DNA of 64,000 nt from an uncultured Lachnospiraceae bacterium (GTDB taxonomy: Bacteria; Bacillota; Clostridia; Lachnospirales; Lachnospiraceae): assembly GCA_947089905.1 (NCBI GenBank), contig CAMUMG010000007.1, positions 87,542 to 151,541 on the forward strand, given 5' to 3'. The notes beneath the pieces are model-generated. The model was given only the letters and a program-made list of their open reading frames with translations. It made no database searches and was not told the origin of the DNA. Position numbers and translations under genes: made by a program. Positions 16,321 to 25,488 of this stretch are shown piece by piece. Position 1 is the stretch's first letter. The number at the start of each line of letters is the position of its first letter.

Positions 16321-18057
16321 TTATGACATTTTTTCAATCATTTCCATTACTTTTTTACCAAGAGCTGCTGATTTTTCGTTGGCATCTTCTAGGGAAGTTC
16401 CAACAATACCAAAATAGAATTTTACTTTTGGTTCTGTACCAGAAGGACGTACACACAGCCAAGCATGATCTGTCATTTCATAATAAAGTACATTAGAAGA
16501 AGGAAGTCCTGTTGGAACAACCTCTCCAGTCTTTAAGTCCTTAATGGTATCCTTTTTATAATCTCTTGCCTTTAATACCTCGTAATCTCCTACTTTTACT
16601 GGAGGATGTTCTCTAAGTGTATTCATAATTGTCTGAATTTTTTCTAAACCTTCAATTCCCTTCATTGTCACAGAAGTAACATCTTCTTTATAATAGCCAA
16701 GCTGGTCATACATATCGATCATGGCATCCCAAAGTGTCTTTCCCTGTGTCTTGTAATATGCTGCTGCCTCACATAGAGCCATTGTCGCAACAATGGCATC
16801 TTTATCTCTTGCATGTGTTCCGATAAGGCATCCATAGCTTTCTTCAAAACCAAACAGATATGTTCCAACACCCTTTGTTTCAAACTGTAAGATCTGCTGT
16901 CCAATATACTTAAATCCAGTTAAAACTTCAATAAGGCGAACTTTATAATGCTCTGCAATCGCAGTTGCCATATTCGAAGTTACAATCGTCTTAATCAAAG
17001 CACCATCTTCTGGAAGTGATCCATTTATGCGTTGGCGTTCTTTTAGTTCATAATTAGCAAGTAGACATCCTGACATATTTCCAGTAAGAGAAATATATTC
17101 TCCTGTCTTTGCATCTTTTACATATACTCCAAGACGATCCGCATCTGGATCAGTTGCTAATACTAGATCGGCATCCTTTTCCTTTGCAAGTTTTAATGCA
17201 AGTGTAAATGCCTCTGCTGCCTCTGGATTCGGATAGCTGACAGTTGGAAATTCTCCATCTGGAAGTTCCTGTTCTGGCACAACATAAACAGATTGAAAGC
17301 CTAATTCTTTTAATACTCTTCTCACTGGAAGATTTCCTGTTCCATGTAAAGGAGTATACACAATCTTTAATTCACTTCCTACTGCATCAATACTATCTTG
17401 ATGAATTACCTGCTTTTTTAACTCAGCTATATACTTATCATCAATTTCTTCGCCAATAGTCTGATACAGTCCCTTCTCCTTTGCTTCCTGCTTGTCCATT
17501 GTCTTTACTGACGCATAATCAGTGACTGCCTTAACCTCTTCCATAATTCCGGTATCATTTGGAGGGGTAATCTGTGCACCATCTTCCCAATAAACTTTAT
17601 ATCCATTATATTCCGGTGGATTGTGGCTTGCAGTAACATTAATTCCTGCAATACAAGAAAGATAACGAACTGCAAAAGAAAGTTCTGGAGTTGGACGTAA
17701 GGACTCAAACACATATGCCTTAATTCCATTCGCTGCCAGACATAAAGCTGCCTCGTCCGCAAATTCAGGTGACATTCTTCTGGAATCATATGCAACTGCA
17801 ACTCCACGACCGATTCCGCCCATTTTTAAAATATAATTAGCAAGCCCCTGAGTTGCCTTTCGAACAGTATAGACATTCATACGATTTGTTCCCGCACCAA
17901 TAATACCACGTAATCCTGCTGTACCAAATTCGAGATCTGCATAAAAACGCTCTTTAATCTCATTGTCATTATCCCGAATACTCTCTAACTCTTTCTTTGT
18001 TGTAGCATCGAAATAAGGATTCTTTAACCACTCTTCATACATTGCCTTATAATCCAT
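16321..18057 (-). CDS. pgcA: Phospho-sugar mutase (phosphoglucomutase/phosphomannomutase)
   Basis: A 578-residue alpha-D-phosphohexomutase, interconverting glucose-1-phosphate and glucose-6-phosphate. All four active-site motifs are seen: the phosphoserine loop TASHNPPEYNG (Ser144), the metal-binding loop DPDADRLG (near residue 303), the sugar-specificity loop FEESYG, and the phosphate-binding RPSGTEPK near the C-terminus. Length and sequence fit the PgcA group of Firmicutes. ATG start with AGGAGG. It is close to glycogen phosphorylase (22.6-25.1 kb), whose product glucose-1-phosphate it would convert for glycolysis, and it may also supply UDP-glucose for envelope glycolipids. Confidence 0.95.
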   Translation of the reverse strand: MDYKAMYEEWLKNPYFDATTKKELESIRDNDNEIKERFYADLEFGTAGLRGIIGAGTNRMNVYTVRKATQGLANYILKMGGIGRGVAVAYDSRRMSPEFADEAALCLAANGIKAYVFESLRPTPELSFAVRYLSCIAGINVTASHNPPEYNGYKVYWEDGAQITPPNDTGIMEEVKAVTDYASVKTMDKQEAKEKGLYQTIGEEIDDKYIAELKKQVIHQDSIDAVGSELKIVYTPLHGTGNLPVRRVLKELGFQSVYVVPEQELPDGEFPTVSYPNPEAAEAFTLALKLAKEKDADLVLATDPDADRLGVYVKDAKTGEYISLTGNMSGCLLANYELKERQRINGSLPEDGALIKTIVTSNMATAIAEHYKVRLIEVLTGFKYIGQQILQFETKGVGTYLFGFEESYGCLIGTHARDKDAIVATMALCEAAAYYKTQGKTLWDAMIDMYDQLGYYKEDVTSVTMKGIEGLEKIQTIMNTLREHPPVKVGDYEVLKARDYKKDTIKDLKTGEVVPTGLPSSNVLYYEMTDHAWLCVRPSGTEPKVKFYFGIVGTSLEDANEKSAALGKKVMEMIEKMS

Positions 18058-18175
18058 TTTGCCGCCTCCTGTATTTTGCCGAGAAAAAATCGGCTTATTT
18101 GGTTTTATTTTAACATAAATAAAACTTTTTATCCACTGTTTTCTTCCACAATTTCTTTTTATTCATCTGATAAAA

Positions 18176-19735
18176 TTAAAAATTAGGAAAAGTAAAAGAT
18201 GTATCCTTTTTATCATTAAATACTTCAATCGTGTAATGCTTTACATCATTATTTAACATTAAAGTAAGTTCTAGCTGTCCAAGATATTTTGGAAGTACAA
18301 CTTCTCCATTTTCAATCTCACCAGCATAGATTCCATTCACATACACTTTTACTCCATTACTACACCGAATTGTTAGAGTGTGTGCAGAGTCTGTTCCACT
18401 TAAATTTCCTGATGGTTCTGATGTATTATCACCCTCCTCATCATCTTGATTTGGAGTTGTACTAATTTGTGGCTCATCTTCCGAATCATCGTCCTGTGTC
18501 CAATCGTCTTCTGTCCAATCGTCTTCATCGTCGTCATCCTCTGTCCAGTCATCCTCTGTCCAATCGTCACTATTATCATCATTATTATTCCAATCATCCG
18601 TTTCATTCTCAAAGTCAGAATCTTGCCCTGTTTCATCTTCTTCACTGTCCGAATTTCCTGTATTCTCTGACAATATGATACGAAATCTTGATTCTGTTTT
18701 ATCAACAGTAACGGTTCCTTTATAGGAATGATAACCGCCAAGAGCTGCCTCCACTTCATGTTCTCCATAACTTAATTCCACAGGAATTGCAAAAAAAGTT
18801 CGTTCTCCATCAATCGTAAGAATCGCTTCCTCTGGAATAACTTGAAATGTAACACGCCCCTTTTGTACTCCTGTTGGCCCATAGGCGTCTGCGCGAAGAG
18901 TAGAAGTTTGATCCCTTTTTATGGTTATTCTCTCTTCTCCAGAATATTGTCGGTTTGAAATCCTAATGTCATAACTTCCCTCTGGTACTGTCAATATCAT
19001 TCCCTTTTGAATTTGTTTTGACATCAACATTCCAACCTCTATTGTACCTCCAATAAAATCTTCATCCTCTGTTAATTTTAAATAACCATGTCCTCTTGTA
19101 ACCTGAATGGAGCAGACTTTTTCCTCATAGCCACGAATTGTTAAAACATCACTCTTTGCCAAGTTTCCCAATGAAGTTTTTGTTCCATTGTTTAACAAAA
19201 CCAAACCATCTGAATATGTATAACGATTTCCTAAAAAAGACATCATCTGTCTATCTGTATCAATTAACAGATTGGAAACCGTGTTATATTCCCACCCAAC
19301 TGCATTTACCTTTAAAGAAAGAACTGTTTTTGTCACTCCCTGATAAGTTACATCTGCCATATCTCCCAAATTCAGTTGTGCCCCTGCAATTATTTTATCA
19401 TATTTACTTCGAATATCACTTGCCCCTGTGTACTCTAATGATAGTATCTCATCTGTCTGTACATTTAAAAGTGTAATCTTTTTTTCTTCTGCATCTACTC
19501 CAATAACAACTCCTATCATCTGTACCGCATACTTATCATTATCTGGAATGAGTGTAGGTTGTACAGAAACTTCTGGCTGAATCGATGCCAAAGTATGTTT
19601 TGCTGCGTTAGTCTGATTTTTTAAAGCAGCGAGTAGTGTAATTAAAATCAGTACTGTAAAACTAAGCGCAGAAAACATAATTAATGGTCTGGTATCAAGT
19701 TGACGTATTCTGTTTTCCTTGGTCCTATTTTTCAA
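18176..19735 (-). CDS. Membrane-anchored PEGA-domain protein with Asp-rich repeat
   Basis: A 519-residue extracytoplasmic protein. One membrane helix (residues 18-38) follows a basic N-terminus, so the bulk is outside. Residues about 65-300 form several beta-rich domains; 295-355 is a PEGA domain (VTFQVIPEEAILTIDGE, then VELSYGEHEVEA), and a second PEGA-like unit is at the C-terminus (VKVYVNGIYAGEIENGEVVLP). Between them, residues 357-440 are very acidic and contain tandem DDWTED units. PEGA domains are thought to bind surface structures. It has its own promoter (19823-19851). Placement between cotS and phosphoglucomutase gives no clear functional hint. Confidence 0.82.
   Translation of the reverse strand: MKNRTKENRIRQLDTRPLIMFSALSFTVLILITLLAALKNQTNAAKHTLASIQPEVSVQPTLIPDNDKYAVQMIGVVIGVDAEEKKITLLNVQTDEILSLEYTGASDIRSKYDKIIAGAQLNLGDMADVTYQGVTKTVLSLKVNAVGWEYNTVSNLLIDTDRQMMSFLGNRYTYSDGLVLLNNGTKTSLGNLAKSDVLTIRGYEEKVCSIQVTRGHGYLKLTEDEDFIGGTIEVGMLMSKQIQKGMILTVPEGSYDIRISNRQYSGEERITIKRDQTSTLRADAYGPTGVQKGRVTFQVIPEEAILTIDGERTFFAIPVELSYGEHEVEAALGGYHSYKGTVTVDKTESRFRIILSENTGNSDSEEDETGQDSDFENETDDWNNNDDNSDDWTEDDWTEDDDDEDDWTEDDWTQDDDSEDEPQISTTPNQDDEEGDNTSEPSGNLSGTDSAHTLTIRCSNGVKVYVNGIYAGEIENGEVVLPKYLGQLELTLMLNNDVKHYTIEVFNDKKDTSFTFPNF
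18477..18570 (-). repeat. Tandem repeat coding for DDWTED units
   Basis: Within the PEGA protein, copies of a roughly 15-18-bp unit (plus strand TCTGTCCAATCGTC and variants) encode DDWTEDDWTED, an Asp-rich spacer and then DDWTEDDWTQDD (residues 389-420). Confidence 0.8.
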
Positions 19736-19822
19736 AATTTTCCCCCGTCCTTTGTATCTTTTTCTTTCACGGTTCCTTCCTAATTGTGGCTTATGAATTC
19801 CTTTTCACACCCCTGCATCTCT

Positions 19823-19851
19823 ATTATATCCTATAAAAATCGTTTAGTAAA
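19823..19851 (-). promoter_or_regulatory. Promoter of the PEGA-protein gene
   Basis: Minus strand TTTACT (19851-19846), 17-base spacer, TATAAT (19828-19823). The -35 box lies inside the distal arm of the cotS terminator. Confidence 0.55.
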
Positions 19852-19892
19852 GCAGGAATCCATTTCTTGTACTTCTTTGGTCTTTACTAAAC
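19842..19892 (-). terminator. Terminator of the cotS-like gene
   Basis: GTTTAGTAAAG/CTTTACTAAAC, 11-bp arms (19842-19852 and 19882-19892), starting at the stop codon, followed on the minus strand by GATTTTTA. Confidence 0.8.
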
Positions 19893-20938
19893 TACTCCAT
19901 ATCATAAGCAAGTTTTTGTAAAAATTCCTGTTTCATTTTTTGTTGTTTTTCTAAGGAAGTAAGCTTTTGTATATTCTTTTGAGGAATCCAAGACTTTTTA
20001 TTATTATAATAAAAATTGGTTAGCTTCCAAAATTTTTCTGGATACTCTAAAAGAATTTGTAATATTTCTCGTTCTTCTAGCGATAATACTCGAATTTTTT
20101 GATATTCTTCTAAGATATTTTTCGCTAATAAATAATTCCAATCGTTTTTTTCCATCACTTTACGCAAAAATTGGTATAAATCTGTAATTTGTATTCCAAT
20201 TACCGCTTTTTCAAAATTTGTCGTTGCTATTTTACTTTCGCCTGCCTCTGCGGCATAAAATTTTGTACTATGTACCGTTTGGTCTTTTAAGAATAAAATA
20301 TTGTGATAATTATAACTTCCATGACAAATACTTCCCTTTTCTATAGCCCTCTCCATCTCTCTTTGGTATGGAAATGCTTCCAATCGCTTAGATGCTCTGT
20401 CTGCGTCTTCATAAAACTGATTCCACATATTCAAATATTGTACTTCAAATGGACTTTTTTGCTTTCGTTCTCTAATATACATCATAACCCGTTTCATCTC
20501 ACGATTTCTGCGCGAAAATAATTCTGGTAGTGGTATCTGCATCTGATAGGGTTTTTGTTCCTCTAAACTTTGAATTCCCTCCATCGCTTGGTGCATCTGT
20601 GCTAAATTTGACGCAGCAGAAAAAATTCGCTCCTCCTTATAAATATTACACTCCTCTGCATCAAACCAATCCTTTATGACAAAACATTCTCCAGCAGTAT
20701 TTATAGAACTAATTTTTCCTTCTTGATTTCGAATAAAACGATCTGTATTGTAATATCCATTTTGAAGCATTCGTTGTTTTAATTCATCCTCAAAACAAAG
20801 GCGGCTTTCACTGCTGTTTGTGGCACAAAGGAGCTTCAGGCCTTTATCTGTATCCAGCAGCAGAGCCCCTCGAATACGGTATGTGTGATTGATTTTCAGC
20901 TCATACTGGCTGAAGATTTCCTGTGTTCTATCTTCCAC
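19892..20938 (-). CDS. CotS family spore coat protein (kinase-like fold)
   Basis: A 348-residue protein with the aminoglycoside-phosphotransferase/CotS fold. Matching features are the N-terminal beta sheet with YRIRGALLLDT and KGLKLLCAT, FVIKDWFDAEECN in the hinge region, the HxxMEG-type NLAQMHQAMEG, and the catalytic-loop equivalent ICHGSYNYHNILF, in which the usual Asp after HG is replaced by Ser. CotS/YsxE/YutH-type proteins are placed in the spore coat during sporulation. The start is GTG at 20938, with GGAGGG 7 bases upstream. It lies 90 bases behind the CCA-adding enzyme gene and ends in a strong terminator. Confidence 0.85.
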   Translation of the reverse strand: MEDRTQEIFSQYELKINHTYRIRGALLLDTDKGLKLLCATNSSESRLCFEDELKQRMLQNGYYNTDRFIRNQEGKISSINTAGECFVIKDWFDAEECNIYKEERIFSAASNLAQMHQAMEGIQSLEEQKPYQMQIPLPELFSRRNREMKRVMMYIRERKQKSPFEVQYLNMWNQFYEDADRASKRLEAFPYQREMERAIEKGSICHGSYNYHNILFLKDQTVHSTKFYAAEAGESKIATTNFEKAVIGIQITDLYQFLRKVMEKNDWNYLLAKNILEEYQKIRVLSLEEREILQILLEYPEKFWKLTNFYYNNKKSWIPQKNIQKLTSLEKQQKMKQEFLQKLAYDME

Positions 20939-21028
20939 CTTCCATCCCTCCGACCATAGTTTTACTCTCTGTATAGCAGTTACAGTAGAGTTCTTTTAAT
21001 CTTATGAGATAGGATGAAAAATATTCCT

Positions 21029-22468
21029 TTAGAAATTTTGTTCTTGTCTTCGTTTTTTTTCTGCTAATATCAAAAGTTTTTCTTTTGAATTTTCTTCTGG
21101 ATGTTCTAATACATACTCTAATAGCTCATTTAATACAATTCCTAAATTTCTTCCAGGCATATAGCCTAATGCAATTAAATCTCTTCCATTTATCGCTAGT
21201 TCTTTTAATCTAAGACAATCTCCTTGTTCTTTAATTTTATAGTAGATCTGTCTTGCCTTATTTAAAATTTCTAGCTTTTCTGATAGAAATTTTTGACTTT
21301 GTGCTCTGGCATCTGCTTCCTGAAGAAAAAAAAGTAGCTCCATCAAATCTTTTCCAGCTTTATTTGTCATATGTCGTAAACCTGTTTGACTTAATCCATG
21401 TCTTAAATTTTCATATCTATAATCGTGAAAAAAAATAAGACGTTCCACCAGTTCTATCGTTTCATTGTCAAATTTTAATCTCTGTAGAATTTGTTGTGTT
21501 TGTTTCGCCCCTGCTTTGTCATGCCCATAAAAATGTGCGATTCCATTTTCATCTATTCTTTTGGTATTTAGCTTTCCTACATCATGAAAAAGGGCAGCCA
21601 ACCGCAAACATAACCTGCACTTTTTTTCAGAGTGCCCAGAAGCTACAACTGCACTATTCCACATTTCCTTTTCTTCGATATTTTCTTCTTGTTTTGCAAT
21701 CCATTTTACTGTATTTAAAGAATGTATTCCTACATTGGCACAGTGATGTGGATTTTCCTGTGTCATCTCTAACATCCGATCAAATTCTGGCAAAACGATT
21801 GCAGTAATTCCAGCTTGTTGTACAAATAGTAAACGTTCTGGATGATTCGAAAGTAAAAGCTTTACCAATTCTTCTCGAACTCGTTCTGCACTGATTCCCT
21901 GTAATCTTTCTGCCAATTCTTTCGCTGCTATAAGAGTATTTTCTTCAATTTCAAAATCTAATTGTGCTGAAAAACGAAATGCTCTCAAAATTCGTAGGGC
22001 ATCTTCTTCAAATCGTTCTCTAGCAGTCCCAACACACCGAATTTGTCTATTTTTTATATCTTCTAATCCTCCAAATAAATCGACAAAACCGTCTGTTTCA
22101 TTATATGCCATTGCATTGATTGTAAAATCTCTTCGTGCTAGGTCATCTCTCAAACTTCTTGTAAATTCTACCGTTTTAGGATGTCTATTATCTTCATATT
22201 CTCCGTCAATTCGATAGGTAGTAACCTCAAAACCCTCTTTTTCTAACATAACGGTTACTGTACCATGAGCAATTCCTGTATCTACAGTTCTTTTAAATAT
22301 AGCTTTGACCTCTTCTGGTTTTGCCGAAGTTGTAATGTCCCAATCTTTTGGAACCCTGCCTAATAAACAGTCACGTACACACCCTCCAACAACATATGCC
22401 TCATATCCATCATTCATCAACTGTGAGAGAAGATATGTTACTTTTTGAGGAAGCACAATCTTTAACAA
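21029..22468 (-). CDS. cca: CCA tRNA nucleotidyltransferase
   Basis: A 479-residue class II CCA-adding enzyme that builds or repairs the CCA end of tRNAs. The head domain has AYVVGGCVRDCLLG and DWDITTSA with the catalytic Asp pair, the RRDFTINAMAYN motif and the ERFEEDALRILRAFRF motif. An HD domain follows at about residue 245 with ALFHDVGKLNTK. The start is TTG at 22468, 9 bases behind GGAGG. It is downstream of glycogen phosphorylase but separated from it by that gene's terminator. Confidence 0.95.
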   Translation of the reverse strand: MLKIVLPQKVTYLLSQLMNDGYEAYVVGGCVRDCLLGRVPKDWDITTSAKPEEVKAIFKRTVDTGIAHGTVTVMLEKEGFEVTTYRIDGEYEDNRHPKTVEFTRSLRDDLARRDFTINAMAYNETDGFVDLFGGLEDIKNRQIRCVGTARERFEEDALRILRAFRFSAQLDFEIEENTLIAAKELAERLQGISAERVREELVKLLLSNHPERLLFVQQAGITAIVLPEFDRMLEMTQENPHHCANVGIHSLNTVKWIAKQEENIEEKEMWNSAVVASGHSEKKCRLCLRLAALFHDVGKLNTKRIDENGIAHFYGHDKAGAKQTQQILQRLKFDNETIELVERLIFFHDYRYENLRHGLSQTGLRHMTNKAGKDLMELLFFLQEADARAQSQKFLSEKLEILNKARQIYYKIKEQGDCLRLKELAINGRDLIALGYMPGRNLGIVLNELLEYVLEHPEENSKEKLLILAEKKRRQEQNF

Positions 22469-22496
22469 ATGTCTTCACCTCCATGAATAAATTATC

Positions 22497-22542
22497 AAAA
22501 ACAGACGTTCGACGGTATATTACTTTGACCGACGAACGTCTG
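22497..22542 (-). terminator. Terminator of the glycogen phosphorylase gene
   Basis: CAGACGTTCG (22502-22511) pairs with CGAACGTCTG (22533-22542), with an inner CGGT/ACCG helix; followed on the minus strand by TTTTTG. Confidence 0.85.
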
Positions 22543-22605
22543 AAATGATCCGGCTTATCTTCTCTTTTGCCTTATTGTTTATTTTACTATGTCTTTTACT
22601 GACTT

Positions 22606-25065
22606 TTATTTATTTTCTAGTTCAACCGTTACTTTCTTTAAATGCCAGATATCCTTTACATATTCTTCTATCGTACGATCGGAAGTAAATTTACCACTCT
22701 TAGCAACATTTAAGATAGCAGAACGTGCCCATTTTTTTTCATCCCGATATGCCTTTTCTACTTCTTTTTGAGCTGCTTCATAGGAACGGAAATCTTTTAA
22801 AATAAAGTATTGATCCGCTTTTTCATATCCGTTACTCTCTAATAAAGAGTTATAAAGTTCTCTAAACAATTCTGGATTTTGTGGGGAATAAAATCCATTG
22901 ATCAACTGGGTTAATACCAAGCGAATATCCTGATCTGTATTATAAATTTCTTTTGGATTATAACCTCCGTTTTTCTCATAAGAGATTACTTCGTCAGAAC
23001 TTAAACCAAAAATAAACGCATTTTCTTTTCCGACTTCTTCTACAATCTCTACATTTGCACCGTCCATTGTTCCAAGTGTCAATGCTCCATTGAGCATAAA
23101 TTTCATATTACCTGTTCCAGAAGCTTCTTTACTTGCTGTAGAAATCTGCTCGGAAACATCTGCTGCTGCAAAGATCCATTCTGCATTAGAAACTCTATAA
23201 TTTTCAATAAATACTACTTTGAGTTTACCATGTATTGACTTATCGTTATTGATAATATCGCCTACACTATTGATCAATTTAATAACTGCTTTTGCTCTAC
23301 GGTATCCTGCACTTGCTTTTGCACCAAAAATAAAGGTTCTCGGATAAAAATCCATATCTGGATCCATTTTCAGTTGGTTATATAAGTGCATTACATGTAG
23401 AATATTTAGAAGCTGTCTCTTATATTCATGTAGACGTTTTACCTGAACATCAAAAATAGAACGTGGATCAACTTCTATTCCATTGTGCTCTTTAATATAT
23501 TTTGCCAGTCGTACCTTATTTTGATACTTGATCTGCATAAATTCTTTCTGACACTTTTCATCTTCTGCATAAATCGCAAGTTCATTGATATGTGGTAGAT
23601 CTGTAATCCAATCATTTCCGATTTTATCTGTCACCCAATTTGCAAGCAGTGGATTTCCATGTAGTAAAAATCTTCTCTGTGTAATTCCATTCGTCTTGTT
23701 ATTGAACTTTTCAGGCCAAAGTTCATAAAAGTCCTTTAACTGCTGTGTCTTTAAAATTTCTGTATGAAGCTTTGCCACACCATTGACAGAAAATCCTGCT
23801 ACGATTGCCAAATTTGCCATTCTTACTTGTCCATCATAAATAATTGCCATCTTTTCGATCTTTTTATAATCTCCCGGATATTTTTCCTGAAGTAATAAAA
23901 TAAACCGACGGTTAATCTCTTCTACGATTTGATAAATTCTAGGAAGTAAACGAGAGAATAATTCTAACGGCCATTTTTCTAATGCTTCAGACATAATGGT
24001 ATGATTGGTATAGGCACAGGACTTCGTTGTGACATTCCATGCTTCATCCCAAGAAAGGAAATAATCATCCATTAAAATTCTCATCAATTCGGCTACTGTT
24101 ACAGTAGGATGTGTATCATTTAATTGGAAACATGCCTTTTCATGAAGTTTTCTAACATCATCATGCTGCTCCATATATTTTGCCACTGCACGCTGAATAC
24201 TTGCCGATACAAAGAAATACTGCTGTTTTAAACGCAGTTCTTTTCCAGCATAGTGATTGTCATTTGGATAGAGCACTTCACAGATAGTTCTGGCAAGGTT
24301 TTGCTGCTCTACTGCTTTATGATAGTCTCCTTTATCAAAGGAATCTAAGTTAAAAGTATTAATTGCTTCTGCATCCCAGATTCGAAGAGTATTGACAATA
24401 TTATTGCCATATCCTAAAATTGGAAGATCATATGGAACGGCTAAGACAGAATTATAATTTTCTTGGATAAATCGCTCTCTTCCATGTTCATCTTTCATCA
24501 TCCGTACATAGCCACCGAATTTTACTTCTACTGCATATTCTGAACGTTTAATTTCAAATGGATTGCCGTCTTTTAGCCAGTTATCTGGTACTTCAATCTG
24601 AAAACCATTTTCAATCTTTTGTTCAAACATTCCATATTTGTAACGAATACCACATCCGTAAGCTGGATATCCAAGAGTTGATAAAGAATCCAAAAAACAA
24701 GCTGCAAGACGTCCAAGACCACCGTTTCCAAGTGCTGGATCTGGCTCTTGATCCTCGATAATATTGAGATCAAGTCCTAATTCTGTAAGTGCTTCTCTAA
24801 CGACTTCATCTGCTTTTAGGTTAATAATATTATTTCCTAAAGCACGTCCCATCAAAAACTCCATGGAAAGATAGTATACGGTCTTTACGTCCTCTTTTTC
24901 ATATTCTTTATGCGTAGCGATCCACTGATCCACAATAACATCTTTGATTGAAAAAGCTACTGCCTGAAATAATTGCTGTTTACTTGCCTCTTCTACAGTT
25001 TTTCGGAATAGTAGCTTCATATTATCTTCTACATTTTTTATAAACTCTTCCTTCTTTAGCTGCAT
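22606..25065 (-). CDS. glgP: Glycogen/starch/alpha-glucan phosphorylase
   Basis: An 819-residue GT35 phosphorylase, releasing glucose-1-phosphate from alpha-1,4-glucans with PLP as cofactor. The PLP-lysine motif EASGTGNMKFMLNGAL is intact near residue 650, and DGANVEI follows. The N-terminal region has YYLSMEFLMGRALGNN and the substrate region LGNGGLGRLAACF. The full length is normal for bacterial enzymes. It is expressed from the promoter at 25098-25126. Together with phosphoglucomutase at 16.3-18.1 kb it gives a route from glycogen to glucose-6-phosphate. Confidence 0.96.
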   Translation of the reverse strand: MQLKKEEFIKNVEDNMKLLFRKTVEEASKQQLFQAVAFSIKDVIVDQWIATHKEYEKEDVKTVYYLSMEFLMGRALGNNIINLKADEVVREALTELGLDLNIIEDQEPDPALGNGGLGRLAACFLDSLSTLGYPAYGCGIRYKYGMFEQKIENGFQIEVPDNWLKDGNPFEIKRSEYAVEVKFGGYVRMMKDEHGRERFIQENYNSVLAVPYDLPILGYGNNIVNTLRIWDAEAINTFNLDSFDKGDYHKAVEQQNLARTICEVLYPNDNHYAGKELRLKQQYFFVSASIQRAVAKYMEQHDDVRKLHEKACFQLNDTHPTVTVAELMRILMDDYFLSWDEAWNVTTKSCAYTNHTIMSEALEKWPLELFSRLLPRIYQIVEEINRRFILLLQEKYPGDYKKIEKMAIIYDGQVRMANLAIVAGFSVNGVAKLHTEILKTQQLKDFYELWPEKFNNKTNGITQRRFLLHGNPLLANWVTDKIGNDWITDLPHINELAIYAEDEKCQKEFMQIKYQNKVRLAKYIKEHNGIEVDPRSIFDVQVKRLHEYKRQLLNILHVMHLYNQLKMDPDMDFYPRTFIFGAKASAGYRRAKAVIKLINSVGDIINNDKSIHGKLKVVFIENYRVSNAEWIFAAADVSEQISTASKEASGTGNMKFMLNGALTLGTMDGANVEIVEEVGKENAFIFGLSSDEVISYEKNGGYNPKEIYNTDQDIRLVLTQLINGFYSPQNPELFRELYNSLLESNGYEKADQYFILKDFRSYEAAQKEVEKAYRDEKKWARSAILNVAKSGKFTSDRTIEEYVKDIWHLKKVTVELENK

Positions 25066-25097
25066 TGAACTTCCTCCTGTTTTCCATGTTTGAGGTA

Positions 25098-25126
25098 AGT
25101 ATAGCAGGTGAAGGGGAAAAAAGCAA
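25098..25126 (-). promoter_or_regulatory. Promoter of glgP
   Basis: Minus strand TTGCTT (25126-25121), 17-base spacer, TATACT (25103-25098), about 33 bases before the ATG. Confidence 0.65.
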
Positions 25127-25138
25127 GTAACAATTCAT

Positions 25139-25169
25139 CCCCACACGTTCGCTTTGCTTAGAAGTGGGA
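25139..25169 (-). mobile_element. Remnant hairpin resembling an IS200/IS605 end
   Basis: On the minus strand TCCCACTTC, a short loop region with AAGCAAAGC, then CGTGTGGGG form an imperfect hairpin of the kind found at the ends of IS605-type elements. No transposase or tnpB remnant could be read next to it, so this is an isolated end or a look-alike. It lies between the glgP promoter and a doubtful small ORF. Confidence 0.35.
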
Positions 25170-25197
25170 GATTTCTTGCTGATATTTCGTTAAACCT

Positions 25198-25404
25198 TTG
25201 ATTTTTAGATATATTATTGCCTATGTGACATCTCAATTATTAGTATTTATATATGTGTGGTTTACTGGATTAAGGGAAGAATTAGCGAAAACAGCTTATA
25301 GAGATATCTGGATTAATTTTACGAGCCTTTTTATACTATTATATATTATCAACTCTATTATTAATATTCATAAGCAAAAAAGGAATAAAGCTTCTCATGC
25401 GTAG
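25198..25404 (+). CDS. Small hydrophobic ORF, possibly a gene remnant
   Basis: 68 codons from a TTG start without a clear ribosome site. The peptide has two hydrophobic helices (about residues 3-22 and 40-58) with a polar stretch GLREELAKTAYRD between, and a basic tail. It fills a 360-bp gap otherwise free of genes, close to an IS605-like hairpin, so it may be the surviving part of a larger membrane protein. No family recognised. Confidence 0.35.
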   Translation: MIFRYIIAYVTSQLLVFIYVWFTGLREELAKTAYRDIWINFTSLFILLYIINSIINIHKQKRNKASHA

Positions 25405-25434
25405 TAAGTTTATTTTTTTCCTTACATAATTTAT

Positions 25435-25481
25435 AAAAAGAGAGTACAATACGTTATTTTTTAACTTTGTACTCTCTTTTT
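25435..25481 (-). terminator. Terminator of the foldase lipoprotein gene
   Basis: A 15-bp perfect stem, AAAAAGAGAGTACAA with TTGTACTCTCTTTTT, immediately beyond the stop at 25489; usable in both directions. Confidence 0.85.
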
Positions 25482-25488
25482 GGTTTTA

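Noticed and set aside
18446..18678. Overlapping plus-strand frames with Ile/Cys/Pro or His/Arg repeats
   Set aside because: They are antisense readings of the Asp-rich tandem repeat in the PEGA protein.
19892..20938. Aminoglycoside phosphotransferase instead of a spore coat protein
   Set aside because: The catalytic Asp after His-Gly is replaced by Ser and the overall pattern fits CotS-type coat proteins better than resistance kinases.
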